A DNA stretch of 64,000 bases from contig OX485806.1 in the NCBI GenBank assembly GCA_950295325.1, positions 4,774,001 to 4,838,000 of the forward strand, given 5' to 3'. The DNA is from Polytrichum commune. Its lineage: Eukaryota; Streptophyta; Polytrichopsida; Polytrichales; Polytrichaceae. Made by a program: the position numbers and the translations under genes. Shown one piece after another: positions 44,851 to 55,625 of the stretch. Under the pieces are notes generated by a model that did no database searches, was not told the origin of the DNA, and worked only from the letters and a program-made list of their open reading frames with translations. Each line of letters opens with the position of its first letter. The stretch's first letter is position 1.

Positions 44851-46996
44851 TTGTGTGTCCGGGTATGGTCCGGTATGGGGTGAGTAGTTTTGGTACCAAT
44901 TAATGTCCGGTGTGACTAATATTGTGATGTTGTTTGAGTCGGTTTTAGCTGCTAGTCTTGCCCAGTGTATTGCTTGTTGGATTGTTTCTTCATTATGTGG
45001 GTGTGCATACCCAATTCCGTTCCATTTATATTGGAAGGCAATACCTAGTGATCCAAAAACTTTGTCTCTTGCAAATGGGGAGTAAAATTTAGTGATATGT
45101 ATAGAGCATGTTACTGGTGAGGAGAAGTATGAGTGTGTGATGTTGAATGTTTTGGTGATGGAGTCAAGAAGATTTTTTGGTAGAGTGTGTTGTGATATTT
45201 TTAGTGGGTCTTTTTTTGGTTTTTTAGAGTTATATATTTGGTAGAGCCATACTACTTCTGTTTCAAATGATTGTGGGGGAGGTACTAGAGCGTGTGTGTT
45301 ATATTTTTCTGTGTTATATTGTTGCCAGAGTCATTTTAGTCTTGTAGTTGGGATGGTAATGAGGTGTCGTCCAGTGTCTTCGTATATATGTATTAATTCG
45401 TTTTGTATGTGTATCGTGCTTTCTGTAGTGGCAATATTTTTTTCTGGGTTACATTCTATTACTGATATTTGAGTGTATGGTATTATCGTAGATGGTGGTA
45501 TAAATATTGGATCTTTGGTTTGTATGGGGGCTAGGTGTGTTTGTACGATATTTTTATAGTAGTTGTGTTGTTGTCTTGTGTAGTATTCTTTTAGTAATTT
45601 GATGTTGTGTTCGATTACCGGAGGTTGGTTTAGTGGAAAGAGTTCGCATTGTGGTAGCCATTTGTTATATGTGGTGTTATTTTGGAGTAACTATTGGTAT
45701 AGGTATGTGTTGATTTTTTTTGTTATTTTATACTTATCTTTGGTTTCGTTTGATTTGTGGTTCAATATAATGTGGATGGAGAATCTGAGAGGGTTATTTG
45801 TTATGTTGGGGGGTTGTTGTGGTAGCGGTATGTGTAAGGGGTTTTCTTGCATTCTAGGTGTTAGTTCTCTATTTTCTGATATATACTTTGTTTTAAGTGT
45901 ACGGGCTTGTAGATGTCTGTTACATGGGTTTGTGCAGTTTTGGTTGCAACTTTGTTGGCAAAAAAGTTGCTCTGCTATACGTAGTGCAATTTTTTCAAGT
46001 TTTGTCGGTGTTTTATAGTATATTTGGAAGTCTTTTGGGGACATTAAGTTTGTGCCATTAGGGAGGGAGATGTGTTTTACTTTATGTATGTTGTGGGTTA
46101 GAAGTTTATAAAGTAGTTTTAGGGATAGCTCGGGGTTTAGTTGTGGAAGTTCGGCTGTGGCTTGTGTTCTCCATTTTTATTCTAGTTCTGTTGTGTGGAG
46201 TTGGAAGTTTGCTTCTATGCTTTTGAGGTGGGCTCCTCTTTCTTTTTTCATTAGAAATAACGTTCGTGTTGTAGGTGATCTTATACAATCTTGGTATTTG
46301 ATTATTTGTATGTCCTCTGCCCCCCCGTGTTTGGCTAGTATATGTTGTATGAGCCCTTTGTATATTATTTCTAATCTTCCGGGGTCGTTCAGTGCGTTTC
46401 TAAGTTGTTCGCTAATACATCTTAGATAGGCATTTTTTAATGAGAATGCTTCTAGTCCAAATAGGTCATGTGGTAGTTGGGTTATTATATTTGCTGTGCA
46501 TTTAGGTAGTCCGCAGATTATTTTTTGGATTCCAATTATTTTTTTGTCTAATTTTTTTATAGTTGGTAATGAGTATGGAATTGCGTAGAAGCTATAGGCT
46601 ATACCCGCTCTGATGACGGTGTCGACTGTGCTTATTTTTTGTTTGATTAGAGCTGGGCATTTTGTTAGTTTTTTGCATTGGTTTATTATTTTGGCCAACG
46701 TGATGTGTGTTTGGAGCTTCCATTTTAGTGACGGTACTAGTTGTATACCTAAGTAGACGTAGGGTTCGTTTTGGTGTAGGATAGGTAGTGGTTGGTTCCT
46801 GTAGTTGATGTTTTGGGCTTGGATTTTGGCTTTAAATGTTTCCGGTTTTGTTTTTGATTTATTTGGGCATCCTGTGATGGCACATTTTGGCACTCCTAAA
46901 TCCATTCCGGCCCAATCACAGTATTTGTTTAGTTTACTTAGTTGTGTTTGTATCGATTGAAGATTGCTTGTGATAGCGGCCAAATCGTCTGCGTAT
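44851..46996 (-). mobile_element. LINE copy 2, C-terminal part, interrupted by D and B
   Basis: It starts (minus) right after the RT YADD position, where the D LTR inserted. The open frame 46983-46177 has CAITGCPN, YVYLGIQLVPSLKW and the following region also seen in copy 1. After a stop at ~46175, frames 46106-45691 continue through a Cys cluster (FCQQSCNQNCTNPCNRH). With further stops it reaches a well-kept C-terminal block (FYSPFARDKVFGSLGIAF, GIGYAHPHNEET, ILVTPDINWY) that ends at the B LTR. I do not recognise this last domain. No RNase H was seen. Confidence 0.75.
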
Positions 46997-47780
46997 TGTC
47001 ACGTGAGGTGACATCGGGGGCTAAGTCACGTCAATTTAGGAGTAAATGGACTCCACTAGGAGTCCATGTGTGTTGGGATGAGTAACGGACTCCATTGGGA
47101 GTCCTAGTTAGTTGTTCATCCACTCCATGGATGAACTCCACATAAGATTGGGGTTGTATGGAGAGGAAGGCCTCTTGACTTGCCATTGTTGTCAAGTCAA
47201 GTCTTGTGAGTGTGTTTTGAGAGAGAGAGCTTGTTGTTGCTTTCTCATGGCTATGGTGAAGTAGATTATGAGTAAAGCCTTTGCATTCTTTCTCCACCAC
47301 TTGCACTCTTGGATTCTCCCTTCGTGGAGTGAGAGATAGCTTGACTCTTGTGTGTGAATTTTAGAGTTTCTTAAGCTTTGTAAGGAGACATTTTAGTTTC
47401 TTAAGCTTGGAGAGAGAAACCCTCATACTTGACAACAATTGTTCAAATTTTTCATTCTTGGTTGTATTTCTGAGTCAGAATGGCCCAGTGTTGAGAGCAA
47501 ATGAGTGATACAAGTGTTTGAAAGCTTAGTTTGTCATTTCTTGCAACCCTCAAGAAGATTTTGAGAGAAATCTTCCCATTTTTCTTTTGTTGTCTCTTTG
47601 TGTTTTCTTCAAGTGTTGATGGTTGAATCTTGAGATTCCATTTGGTCTCAAGATTCTCAAGTCACATCATTCTTGCTTGCAATTTGTAAAAGCAAAGTTT
47701 AATTTTTTAAGTTTACAAACAAACACAAACCAAACTTAAAATTCGATTTTTTAATTTTTTAATTTTTTAATTTTTTTTTT
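46997..47780 (+). mobile_element. 5' LTR and start of leader of element D (end not defined)
   Basis: AT-rich and non-coding. Several hairpins occur near the start: TGTCAC/GTGACA at the tip, ATGGACTCC/GGAGTCCAT (47046-47067), and GTTCATCCA/TGGATGAAC (about 47113-47135). No second copy is in the window, so the LTR length is unknown. Confidence 0.5.
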
Positions 47781-47784
47781 GGAG

Positions 47785-48000
47785 CTCCGGAGCTCCACGG
47801 ACACTCTTGGAGCTCCTGGAGCTCCTGGAGCTCCCATTCTGAACCGAAGGCGGCAAAATCCCGGGCCGGGGCCGGAACAATCCCGGGCCGGGGGCGGCGC
47901 CAGCCGGGCCCCGCGGCAGGTGTCAGCGGGCCGGGCCGGGGGCGGGCGGGCGGCAACCTGGCCCAGGTGGCGGGCGGCGCCAGCCTGGCCCCCCTTCCCC
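47785..48000. other. GC-rich island in the element D leader
   Basis: A sudden block of GGGCCGGG, GGCGGGCGG and GGAGCTCCTGGAGCTCC motifs between AT-rich neighbours. It contains three or more GGAGCTCCT units. Short open frames on both strands (47759-47956, 47779-48033) are compositional. Confidence 0.7.
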
Positions 48001-48010
48001 CTTTTGCAGG

Positions 48011-48180
48011 TAATTAATTTCCCCTTTAGTTAATTAATTCCATAATTAGATTAAGTTAATTAAGTTAATTAGATTAAGTTAATTAAGTTAATTAAGTTAA
48101 TTAATTTAGGATAATTAAGTTAATTAGATTAAGTTAATTAGATTAAGTTAATTAAGTTAATTAAGTTAATTAATTTTTTG
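48011..48180. repeat. TTAATTAAG/TTAGATTAAG minisatellite
   Basis: About 170 bases of TTAATTAAG and TTAATTAGATTAAG units, nearly pure A/T, directly after the GC-rich island. Confidence 0.8.
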
Positions 48181-48302
48181 TTTTATTTAATTTTAATTTT
48201 AATTTTTAAATAAACCGGATTTTTTTAATTTTTTAATTTTTAATTTTTAATTTTTTTACTTTCACTTTCAAATTTGGCATTTCATTGTCACAAACTTTGA
48301 GG

Positions 48303-48595
48303 CACAAATTTGGGGGCATACTAGCTCCGATTGAAGTGAAATTTGAGCCTATTTTGTGTGAAATTTGCCAAGGAATCCAATGGTGTAATTGGATTTTTGA
48401 TTGGAAGTCAAAATCATTGCTGAAATTGCTAATTTCAACGCTGATTTTTGTTTTTGGGAGCAAATTAACTCCGATTGGAGTGAAATTTGAGCCTAATTTG
48501 TGTGAAATCTTCCTAGGAGTCCATTGGTGCACTTAGTTTGTTGATTGGAGTTCATAATCACCTTGGAAATGAGCCTTTTCAACGCTGATTTTTCA
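48303..48595 (+). repeat. Tandem duplication of ~145 bp in the element D leader
   Basis: Copies start near 48310 and 48455. They share TAACTCCGATTG/TAGCTCCGATTG, GTGAAATTTGAGCCTA, TTTGTGTGAAAT, GGAATCCAATGG/GGAGTCCATTGG and TTTCAACGCTGATTTTT. Confidence 0.7.
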
Positions 48596-48748
48596 TTTTA
48601 ATTACCAATCTCAAACCTTTGCACAATTTTGGAATTCTGGGGGCATAAACACTTGGCATTTGGCAAGGGATTGCCATTTAGATAGCCCGCAACAGGTGCA
48701 GGTTGCCATTACCTTGTAGATAGTTGCAGGTACTCAAGTGATTATTTT

Positions 48749-51700
48749 ATGGTGCAAACTAGGAGCCGATATTATCGATCCCCATCACCAGATTACTTGG
48801 AGGACGTGCATACCACAAATCTTGAGCCAGAGGTAGATACCAACGAGGCTTTTGAGCCTATTTCGGCGTTGGACACTACCAGTAGGCTTCGGATTTGGAG
48901 TGTCGGCACGTTCGACGAAATGGAGGACGATCGCCACAATTCAGTGCGTGATCGGTTCTCAGGTCGAGCTGGGGGAATTTCCTTGCCCGATTGGAAACTC
49001 CGGTTTCGTACCTGGATTAAGGAGAAACGCCAAAGGTCTTCCAATTTCAATGATTGGTATGCCTTTGAACTTCTGCCTCAACATTTGGAGTATGAGGCAC
49101 TCCAAACTTACGAACGATGGACGGAGGGTCATCAGCGACAACTTCGGGAGGTGGAGCAGTATTGGGAGGCCCGGGTTGAACTTATTTCAGCCCTTAAAGA
49201 TGGGGCGATTGCCACCTTAGCTCCACCCACCTTAAAGGAGGAGGATCCACCGGAGGAGTCTGAGGACCAAGAACTGGCATTTGGGCCACTGGTGGCTGGC
49301 AGTAGCACGGCTACCCTTTCACGGATGGCACGTGCTACACAGGCAGCATTGACGGCTGTTGGTCCACCACCTCCATTTAATCCCCTTACTGAATTTGTCG
49401 CACATTTGGAAGTGGAGTATGGTGGGTTTCGGCGAGACCAGATGCAGCGCATCCAGGATTTCCGCCGAGAGAAGGATGATACTCCACGGACCATGTATAC
49501 GCGACTCGCGCGATTTGCTGTGGAGTCGGGAGGTGTTTTTGCTGAGAGTCAGCTTGTTAAAATATTTTTGTCTAAGATTGACAAGCGGCTACTTGAGTTG
49601 GCATCACCTCGGATTATCCTCGACTACGAGGGCCGAGCTACGCTTGCACAAGCGTTTGCCGTGGTTGAGAAATGTGATCGGGCTCTTTGCCAACATGATG
49701 CCACGGATATGGTATCTTGGATGACAGAGAGTCCGAAACCAAGAAGAATTGTCACAGCTACTAGTAGTTTAGCTGAGACTCAACTCGTCAAGGAGCAAAA
49801 GATTTTGCATTGTTGGGGTTGTGGAGAAGTTGGTCATTCGAAGAATGATCCCAATTGTCCTAAGAAGAAGAAAACTCAGCCTTTGGGAAAATTAAAACAA
49901 AAGATGGAACCAGTAAGGGCAGGGGACAATTCTAAGAAGAGACAATTGAAATGTAGCCATTGTGGTGGCACTAATCACGATGTGGATCATTGTTTCCTAC
50001 TTCATCCTGAGATGCGGCCTGCCAGTTATGTCACTGGAAAGTCTCCAAGGGAGCAGAGTCTTGAGACTAAGGTGGCAGAGCTTGAGCAAAAACTCAAATC
50101 TTCTGCATCTTTTGCTCAAATTTCTGAGCCGCATGTGGGTGGTGGCACCTCGGGTTCGGACATGTATATGTTTGGAGCAGCTGGAGAGGTGGTGGCGGCG
50201 GCTTCTACTCGCTCACAAACATTGGCAGATGCGGTGGCTTCCACGAGTGGTGGTAGTAACGAGGTGCTACATCCTCGCCATGCCGGACCAGCTGATCAAA
50301 TTGGTCAAGCACGTTTACCTCTTTCATTTGGATTGGTAGACACCACTGTTGTTGGGGCTAAAAACCCTGTACCTTTGAGAGATGGGGATTCCATCTCGAA
50401 GGATGTTACGCAGGCATTGGCATATAAAATTCTCCATATGCCAATTTTCTCGGGTTCGGAATTTATGGCTTCGGATTTCAAGCCTGCTACAGTTTTTCAT
50501 TTAGCTGGGAGAATGTTAGAAGATAAGGCGGATTTGCCATCCCTTCAAGTATCCCAAGCTGTGGTTGACGTACCTGTGGCTGAGGAGGTGGAGGACTTAG
50601 CCAATTTGCGAGCGAGTCTTGCGGATGCGGCGATCATTGCTTTTGGTAAGCAAACTGATATTCCTCCAGCATCAATTTCAGCAGTGGATACGTTGTTTGC
50701 GAATTATTCGTCCGGAGCGGCATATCTTGCAGACATTTCTGCAAGGCCTGCTCGCGAACGGCATAATTTGCAACCAGGAGTTGTACGGCTGATAAACGAC
50801 AAATCTTTGTTTGTCGTTTCACGTACGGATATGCCCACTATCCGTGCTACACCACTGAGAGTTATGATGGATTCCGGTGCTCAACCGGTTATAATTGGCA
50901 AAGGACTTGCTGATAGTCTTGGATTGACGCCAGCAAGCTTGGATCCTTGTCCATTTACTATTGTGACTTCAGTAGGGGGCACTGAACGTGCAACAGGTTA
51001 CACCAAGGCACCTCTACGTTTGATTTTTCATGTGGGGGCAGGGCCTACTTACACTCATTTGTCAATGAAGTGTGTTGTTACTAATGCTACCAACTATGAT
51101 ATACTTGTTGGTCAGCAAGCTCTTTACCCACTTGGCTTTGGTTTGGATAATTGGACGGAAGAGGCATGGATTAGACCGGGATGGTCCACTGGAGATGGCA
51201 GGAAGGTATTTATTCCCGTCACATTTGCAGCCACTGCTATGACTATGGTTGCGGAGGCAATGTTTGGTTGCAGCGGTTCAGTTGCAGATTTGCCTTGTGC
51301 TCCAGTTTTATTGGAGGAAACAATGGACTACACTTGTAATGCGGCACAACAACAATTTTTACCATCTTTTCAAATTCCTGCTCGACATTTCAAGGATCCA
51401 CCTCCACCATGGCGAACTCCTAAGGAGTTATCCAACCATGGTCGACACATTGTAGCGGATTTGGAGCTTGGAGAGGCACCTCCAACTTTATCCTCATTTT
51501 CTTTTGCTCAACCCATTCGTTGGCAACCATCACCTGAAGGTATTGTCCTTGTGGAGATCTTTGGAGGCATTGGCACAGGTTTGGCGGCAGTGTTGGAAAC
51601 TGGAATTACAGTTTGGCGATATATTCATGTGGACAATGGGTATGCAGCCAACAGAGCCGTCCGACACCACATCCAACAATTGTTGTTGAGATACCCCGCA

Positions 51701-52846
51701 CAATTGTCAGCCTCTGCCATTCATGGATGTTGTGGTCAACTTCCTCAAGATGTCACTATGATTAGTGATGAGGATTTGAGAAGGTTGGGCCACGTAGATT
51801 TGATTCTTGCAGGATGGCCTTGTCAAGGCCATTCGCGGGCAAGAACTGGCCAGGGATTGGATGATCCTAGGTCTAGTTTGTTTGCGGATTTGACGCGATT
51901 GACGCAATGGTGGTTTACCCACCAATCAACTCCGCCAGGGTACATTTTCGAAAATGTACCATTATTGGGTGATACCCGGCACAAAGTGGTGAAGGATGGT
52001 GAGTACATTCACCAAATTCTGGGTACTCCAACATTTTTGGATGCTGCATCTTTGGGATCCTTTGCTCATCGGCCTCGTTGGTTTTGGACCAACTTGGTAA
52101 CACCTCGGGTGCTTTCAGCGGCGATTGCCCGCATTCCCCGCCTTATGGATCGCAAAGTGGATGACATTTTAGATGATCATCGTGTTTCCTTGGTAGTTAC
52201 CAAGGATGACACCTTGCCATTTGCATTAATTAATAAGGTGGGCATTCCAAGAGGTGCACTACCTACTTTTGTGACATATCCACAGTCTTTTGCATTTCGA
52301 TCTCGTGGACCTGACATTGTTTGGGATTCAAAAACCCAAACTTATGAGGAGCCTACGGCAGATGAGCGGGAACGCGCCATGGGTTTTCTTACAGGTACCA
52401 CGGCTGCTCACGGGCTTCAGGAAGGTCAGAGACGTTTCCTATTGGGGCAAGCTATGGATCTTAATAGCATTGTGTGGATAATTGGAATTTGTCTTGCTGC
52501 TCAACAACGTATGGATGACCAATTGCTTACTCTGAGGGCAGAGAACAATGGTCAGGGGGCAATGGAGCCGCAATCCAAGGATCACATTGAGGTCAATGAC
52601 ACCGAGGGATTATTTCCTTTGAAACTTCATGTTGCGGAAGAGCTTCGAGCCCAACGTGTTTTTTCGGCTTTGGCCCAAGAATTTGGGAAGTTGGAGGCCC
52701 ATAAAATGTTTCCACTTCTATTTCTTGGTGATACTTCATATGTGGGTAGCTATTTAGCTACACAAACTGATTGTAGTGGAGAGAATACGCATTTGGATTC
52801 AAGTGCAGATGATGGGGGCAAAGGAGTTGCCCTCTCCACGGACTAG
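48749..52846 (+). CDS. Gag-protease-cytosine-C5 methyltransferase polyprotein of element D
   Basis: ATG at 48749 (MVQTRSRYYRSP). Gag is at about residues 60-330 (ISLPDWKLRFRTWIKEKRQ, YTRLARFAVESG). Knuckles are at ~355 (CWGCGEVGHSKNDPNC) and ~402 (CSHCGGTNHDVDHC). The protease active site is VMMDSGAQPVII (~705), ending near YDILVGQQAL. A C5-methyltransferase domain fills ~930-1250. Motif I is VLVEIFGGIGTGLAAVLE. Motif IV is LAGWPCQGHS, with catalytic Cys ~1025. Motif VI is YIFENVPL (~1068). Motif VIII is HRPRWFWTNL. Motifs IX-X are RERAMGFL and RRFLLGQAMDLNSIVW. The unpermuted order, GL after motif I and RWFWTNL resemble DNMT3 more than permuted plant DRM. The ORF ends in UAG with a readthrough context, in the frame of RT. 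Confidence 0.88.
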   Translation: MVQTRSRYYRSPSPDYLEDVHTTNLEPEVDTNEAFEPISALDTTSRLRIWSVGTFDEMEDDRHNSVRDRFSGRAGGISLPDWKLRFRTWIKEKRQRSSNFNDWYAFELLPQHLEYEALQTYERWTEGHQRQLREVEQYWEARVELISALKDGAIATLAPPTLKEEDPPEESEDQELAFGPLVAGSSTATLSRMARATQAALTAVGPPPPFNPLTEFVAHLEVEYGGFRRDQMQRIQDFRREKDDTPRTMYTRLARFAVESGGVFAESQLVKIFLSKIDKRLLELASPRIILDYEGRATLAQAFAVVEKCDRALCQHDATDMVSWMTESPKPRRIVTATSSLAETQLVKEQKILHCWGCGEVGHSKNDPNCPKKKKTQPLGKLKQKMEPVRAGDNSKKRQLKCSHCGGTNHDVDHCFLLHPEMRPASYVTGKSPREQSLETKVAELEQKLKSSASFAQISEPHVGGGTSGSDMYMFGAAGEVVAAASTRSQTLADAVASTSGGSNEVLHPRHAGPADQIGQARLPLSFGLVDTTVVGAKNPVPLRDGDSISKDVTQALAYKILHMPIFSGSEFMASDFKPATVFHLAGRMLEDKADLPSLQVSQAVVDVPVAEEVEDLANLRASLADAAIIAFGKQTDIPPASISAVDTLFANYSSGAAYLADISARPARERHNLQPGVVRLINDKSLFVVSRTDMPTIRATPLRVMMDSGAQPVIIGKGLADSLGLTPASLDPCPFTIVTSVGGTERATGYTKAPLRLIFHVGAGPTYTHLSMKCVVTNATNYDILVGQQALYPLGFGLDNWTEEAWIRPGWSTGDGRKVFIPVTFAATAMTMVAEAMFGCSGSVADLPCAPVLLEETMDYTCNAAQQQFLPSFQIPARHFKDPPPPWRTPKELSNHGRHIVADLELGEAPPTLSSFSFAQPIRWQPSPEGIVLVEIFGGIGTGLAAVLETGITVWRYIHVDNGYAANRAVRHHIQQLLLRYPAQLSASAIHGCCGQLPQDVTMISDEDLRRLGHVDLILAGWPCQGHSRARTGQGLDDPRSSLFADLTRLTQWWFTHQSTPPGYIFENVPLLGDTRHKVVKDGEYIHQILGTPTFLDAASLGSFAHRPRWFWTNLVTPRVLSAAIARIPRLMDRKVDDILDDHRVSLVVTKDDTLPFALINKVGIPRGALPTFVTYPQSFAFRSRGPDIVWDSKTQTYEEPTADERERAMGFLTGTTAAHGLQEGQRRFLLGQAMDLNSIVWIIGICLAAQQRMDDQLLTLRAENNGQGAMEPQSKDHIEVNDTEGLFPLKLHVAEELRAQRVFSALAQEFGKLEAHKMFPLLFLGDTSYVGSYLATQTDCSGENTHLDSSADDGGKGVALSTD

Positions 52847-52852
52847 CAATCA
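52844..52852 (+). promoter_or_regulatory. Leaky stop: UAG followed by CAATCA (CARYYA)
   Basis: The stop of the Gag-PR-MTase ORF is TAG, and the next six bases, CAATCA, fit the CARYYA readthrough consensus (Tobacco mosaic virus uses UAG CAA UUA). The downstream RT ORF is in the same frame and open from the next codon. Some UAG readthrough would thus make a Gag-PR-MTase-RT-IN fusion. This is an inference from context; readthrough was not shown. Confidence 0.65.
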
Positions 52853-55625
52853 CAGGCTGTGCTGGCACCAATTGGCAATCCTTCTATGAAGAAGGAAACC
52901 ACGGAGTTTGACGATTGGCCAATTGAAGTGGGGCCAAAGCTTACTGGTGCCGAAGCACGAAAGGTACGGGCATTTATTCGCTCTTACCGTAATTGTTTTG
53001 CCTTTAGTCTTCATGATCTTGAAGGATATAAAGGTAAATCTGTTCGTATTCAACTCGAGGACGACCACCCTATTTTCAGACGGCCATACAGACTTAGTAC
53101 CTCTGAAAGGTTGGGTGTTCAAACTCGATGTCAAGAGTTATTGGCAGCGGAATTGATTGAACTCTCCAATGGAGAGTATGCTTGTGCCACGGTTATGCCG
53201 TCAAAGAAGGATATCTTTGGCAACTGGACGGAAAAACGGATGTGTGGTGATTATCGTCCAGTCAACCGCAAGACCAAGTCGGATCGATATCCAATGCCGA
53301 TGCCGGAGGAGTTGTTTGATGCACTAGGATTTTCTAGAATCTTCAGCACTTTGGATTTGAGGTCTGGTTATCACCAATTACCTTTGTTGTTGGGTGATCG
53401 GGTGAAGACCGCATTTTGGGGAATTGATAAAGATGGCAAGGATCAACTTTATCATTGGAAATTTCTGCCATTTGGTCTCAAGAATGCACCAGCTGAATTT
53501 CAGCGGGTGATGGACCAATTATTGGCTGGTTTGCCGTTTGCTAGATGTTACATTGATGATGTTATCATCTTTAGTAATAGTCCACATGATCATGTGAGGC
53601 ATTTGCAAGCGGTATTTGAACGACTTCAACGGTGGGGACTCCGTTTACATCATGGAAAATGTAAGTTTTTTCATGATCAATTGCCCTATTTAGGCCACAT
53701 GATTGTTCCTGGCGGTCTTGGTGTGCAACAGGCGAAGGTGGATGCTTTGCACAAAATTCCCGCACCTAGTGATGTACCACGGCTTCGTGCATTTCTAGGA
53801 TTGGCAAATTATTATAGGAAGTTTGTCAAAAACTTTAGTTTGATTGCCAAACTTCTTACCATTCTCACGGGGAAAGACCAACCATGGATTTGGAGTAGGG
53901 AACAACAACAAGCATTTGATACATTGAAGCAGAGGCTCGGTTCAGCGCCAGTGCTTCGACGCCCGGATGTGTCTAGAGCTTTTCAATTGCACACGGATTG
54001 GAGTGCAGTGGGATTGGAAGCGGTATTGACACAGAAAGATGAAGAGGGAAAGGAATATGTGGTGGCTTATGCATCTAGAAGCAATAATAGTGCTGAATCT
54101 AATTATTCTTCTTATGAAGGCGAGGCCTTGGCGGCCGTTTGGGCCATTGCACATTTTCGACCTTATTTGTATGGGCAAAAGTTTACTTTGGTGACTGATC
54201 ATCAGCCTTTAAAATGGCTTATGGAATCAGATAAGCTCACCGGGAAACTTGCTAGGTGGGCATTGTTACTTCAGGAATATGATTTTGAAGTTGTTCACCG
54301 AGCAGGAATTGCCAACTTGGATGCAGACGGATTGTCTCGCAATCCAAGTCCTTCAGATGAGGATTTAACTGGAGCCAGGTGGCATAGAGATTGTGATCGT
54401 GAGGCAGTGCCGGGTTGGCATGCTGCCACATATCTCACAATGATGTCGGGATTGGCTGCTGAGATCCTTGTAGAAGAACAGGATGAGGAGGTTGATAAAT
54501 CTCTCGTTGTTAGTGATGTGTGGGAAGACCAGGCGGTCTTGTACAAACTTCAACAAGGGATATTTCCTCTTGGACTATCTGCTATGGAGCGAGATAGAGT
54601 TAGTCACCGGATAACAAGGTTTCGTTGGGCAAACAACTTGTTATTTCGTGTGTGGCCGAACGGAACGAGGCGCATCGTTCCAAGGCCAGATCAAAGAGCT
54701 TCTTTGGTACGGCAAGTGCACGAGGAGCTTGGACATTTTGGAGTGCGAAGGACGCACTCTATGTTGCGCAACCAATATTGGTGGACTGGTATGTATCAAC
54801 AGGTTGCCACTTATGTTTCTCGGTGTGAAGTATGTGACCGGGTCAGGTCAAGTTTTAATACTTTGTCACCTCAACTTCAGCCTTTACCTATTATGGGCTT
54901 GGGATATCGTTGGTCTTTGGATTTTGCCGGACCGCTTACTATCACTCCACGTGGTTCCAAATATGTGCTTGTAATGGTGGAGCATTTTAGTAAGTGGATT
55001 GAACTCGTGGCTCTTCCCCAAAATTCCTCAGAATTGGCGGCTATGGCATTTCTTGATCGAGTTTTGGCACGGTTTGGAGCACCTGCAGAGGTGTTGACGG
55101 ATCAAGGGAGAGAATTCCTTGGATCTTTCGAGGCTTTGTGTACCAAGGCTTTGATTGATCATCGGACAACTTCCAAAGATCACCCTGAGGCAGATGGCTT
55201 AGCTGAACGAGTTGTTCAGACAGTTAAGCGCGGTTTGCGGAAGTATGGACTGCTTCATGGCAACCATCGCGATTGGGACTTGATGTTACCATGGATAGCA
55301 ATGGGTTATCGTTTCAGCAGGCAAACATCTTTGGCATCCTATAGTCCTTACCAACTCTTGTATGGACGGGAACCAATTTTACCTAGCTCGGTGCGAGAGA
55401 AATTGGCTCCCGTGGTAAACTTGGATGATCGAGATGTTTGGGCTCAATGTCTTCATGACCGAGCAGCGTTCTTCCAAAAGGCCATGCCTATGGCTATGGA
55501 GAACTTAAATATTGCTCAACATCGTGATACATTACGGTATGCCCGGATCCGCAGTGGAGCTTATCGACCTCAGGTTCGTAGATTTTCCAAGGGGGATTAT
55601 GTTTACTTGCAACGGGAGGCGCCTA
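52847..55625 (+). CDS. RT-RNase H-integrase of element D, 3' end cut off
   Basis: In frame with the upstream ORF after its UAG; the first Met is at 52883 or later, and the CTG at 52859 is not needed if readthrough is used. With residues counted from 52859, RT has MCGDYRPVNRKT, LDLRSGYHQ, FLPFGLKNAPAEFQ and catalytic YIDD at 231-234. RNase H follows (FQLHTDWSAVGLEAVL, SSYEGEALAAVWA, LVTDHQPLKWL). Integrase has a zinc finger (HEELGHFG, CEVCDRV) and a core with Asp 688 (WSLDFAGP), Asp 748 (LTDQGREF) and Glu 783 (GLAERVVQ), all present. The protein is cut at QREAP by the LTR at 55626, so the C-terminal tail is missing. Confidence 0.85.

Larger units (their letters stand above)
46997..55625 (+). 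mobile_element. Element D: Ty3/gypsy retrotransposon carrying a DNMT3-like methyltransferase
   Basis: The 5' LTR begins TGTCACGTGAGGTGACA at 46997, inside LINE copy 2. A long leader with odd composition follows. Then come one ORF for Gag, protease and methyltransferase (48749-52846), a leaky-type stop, and one ORF for RT, RNase H and integrase. Both ORFs are intact and the catalytic motifs are present, so the element is young or under constraint. It is cut at 55626 by another LTR. The 5' LTR end, primer site and 3' LTR could not be identified. Confidence 0.85.

Noticed and set aside
47759-48033. Pro/Arg/Gly-rich frames in the GC island as small genes
   Set aside because: Open on both strands purely because of base composition.
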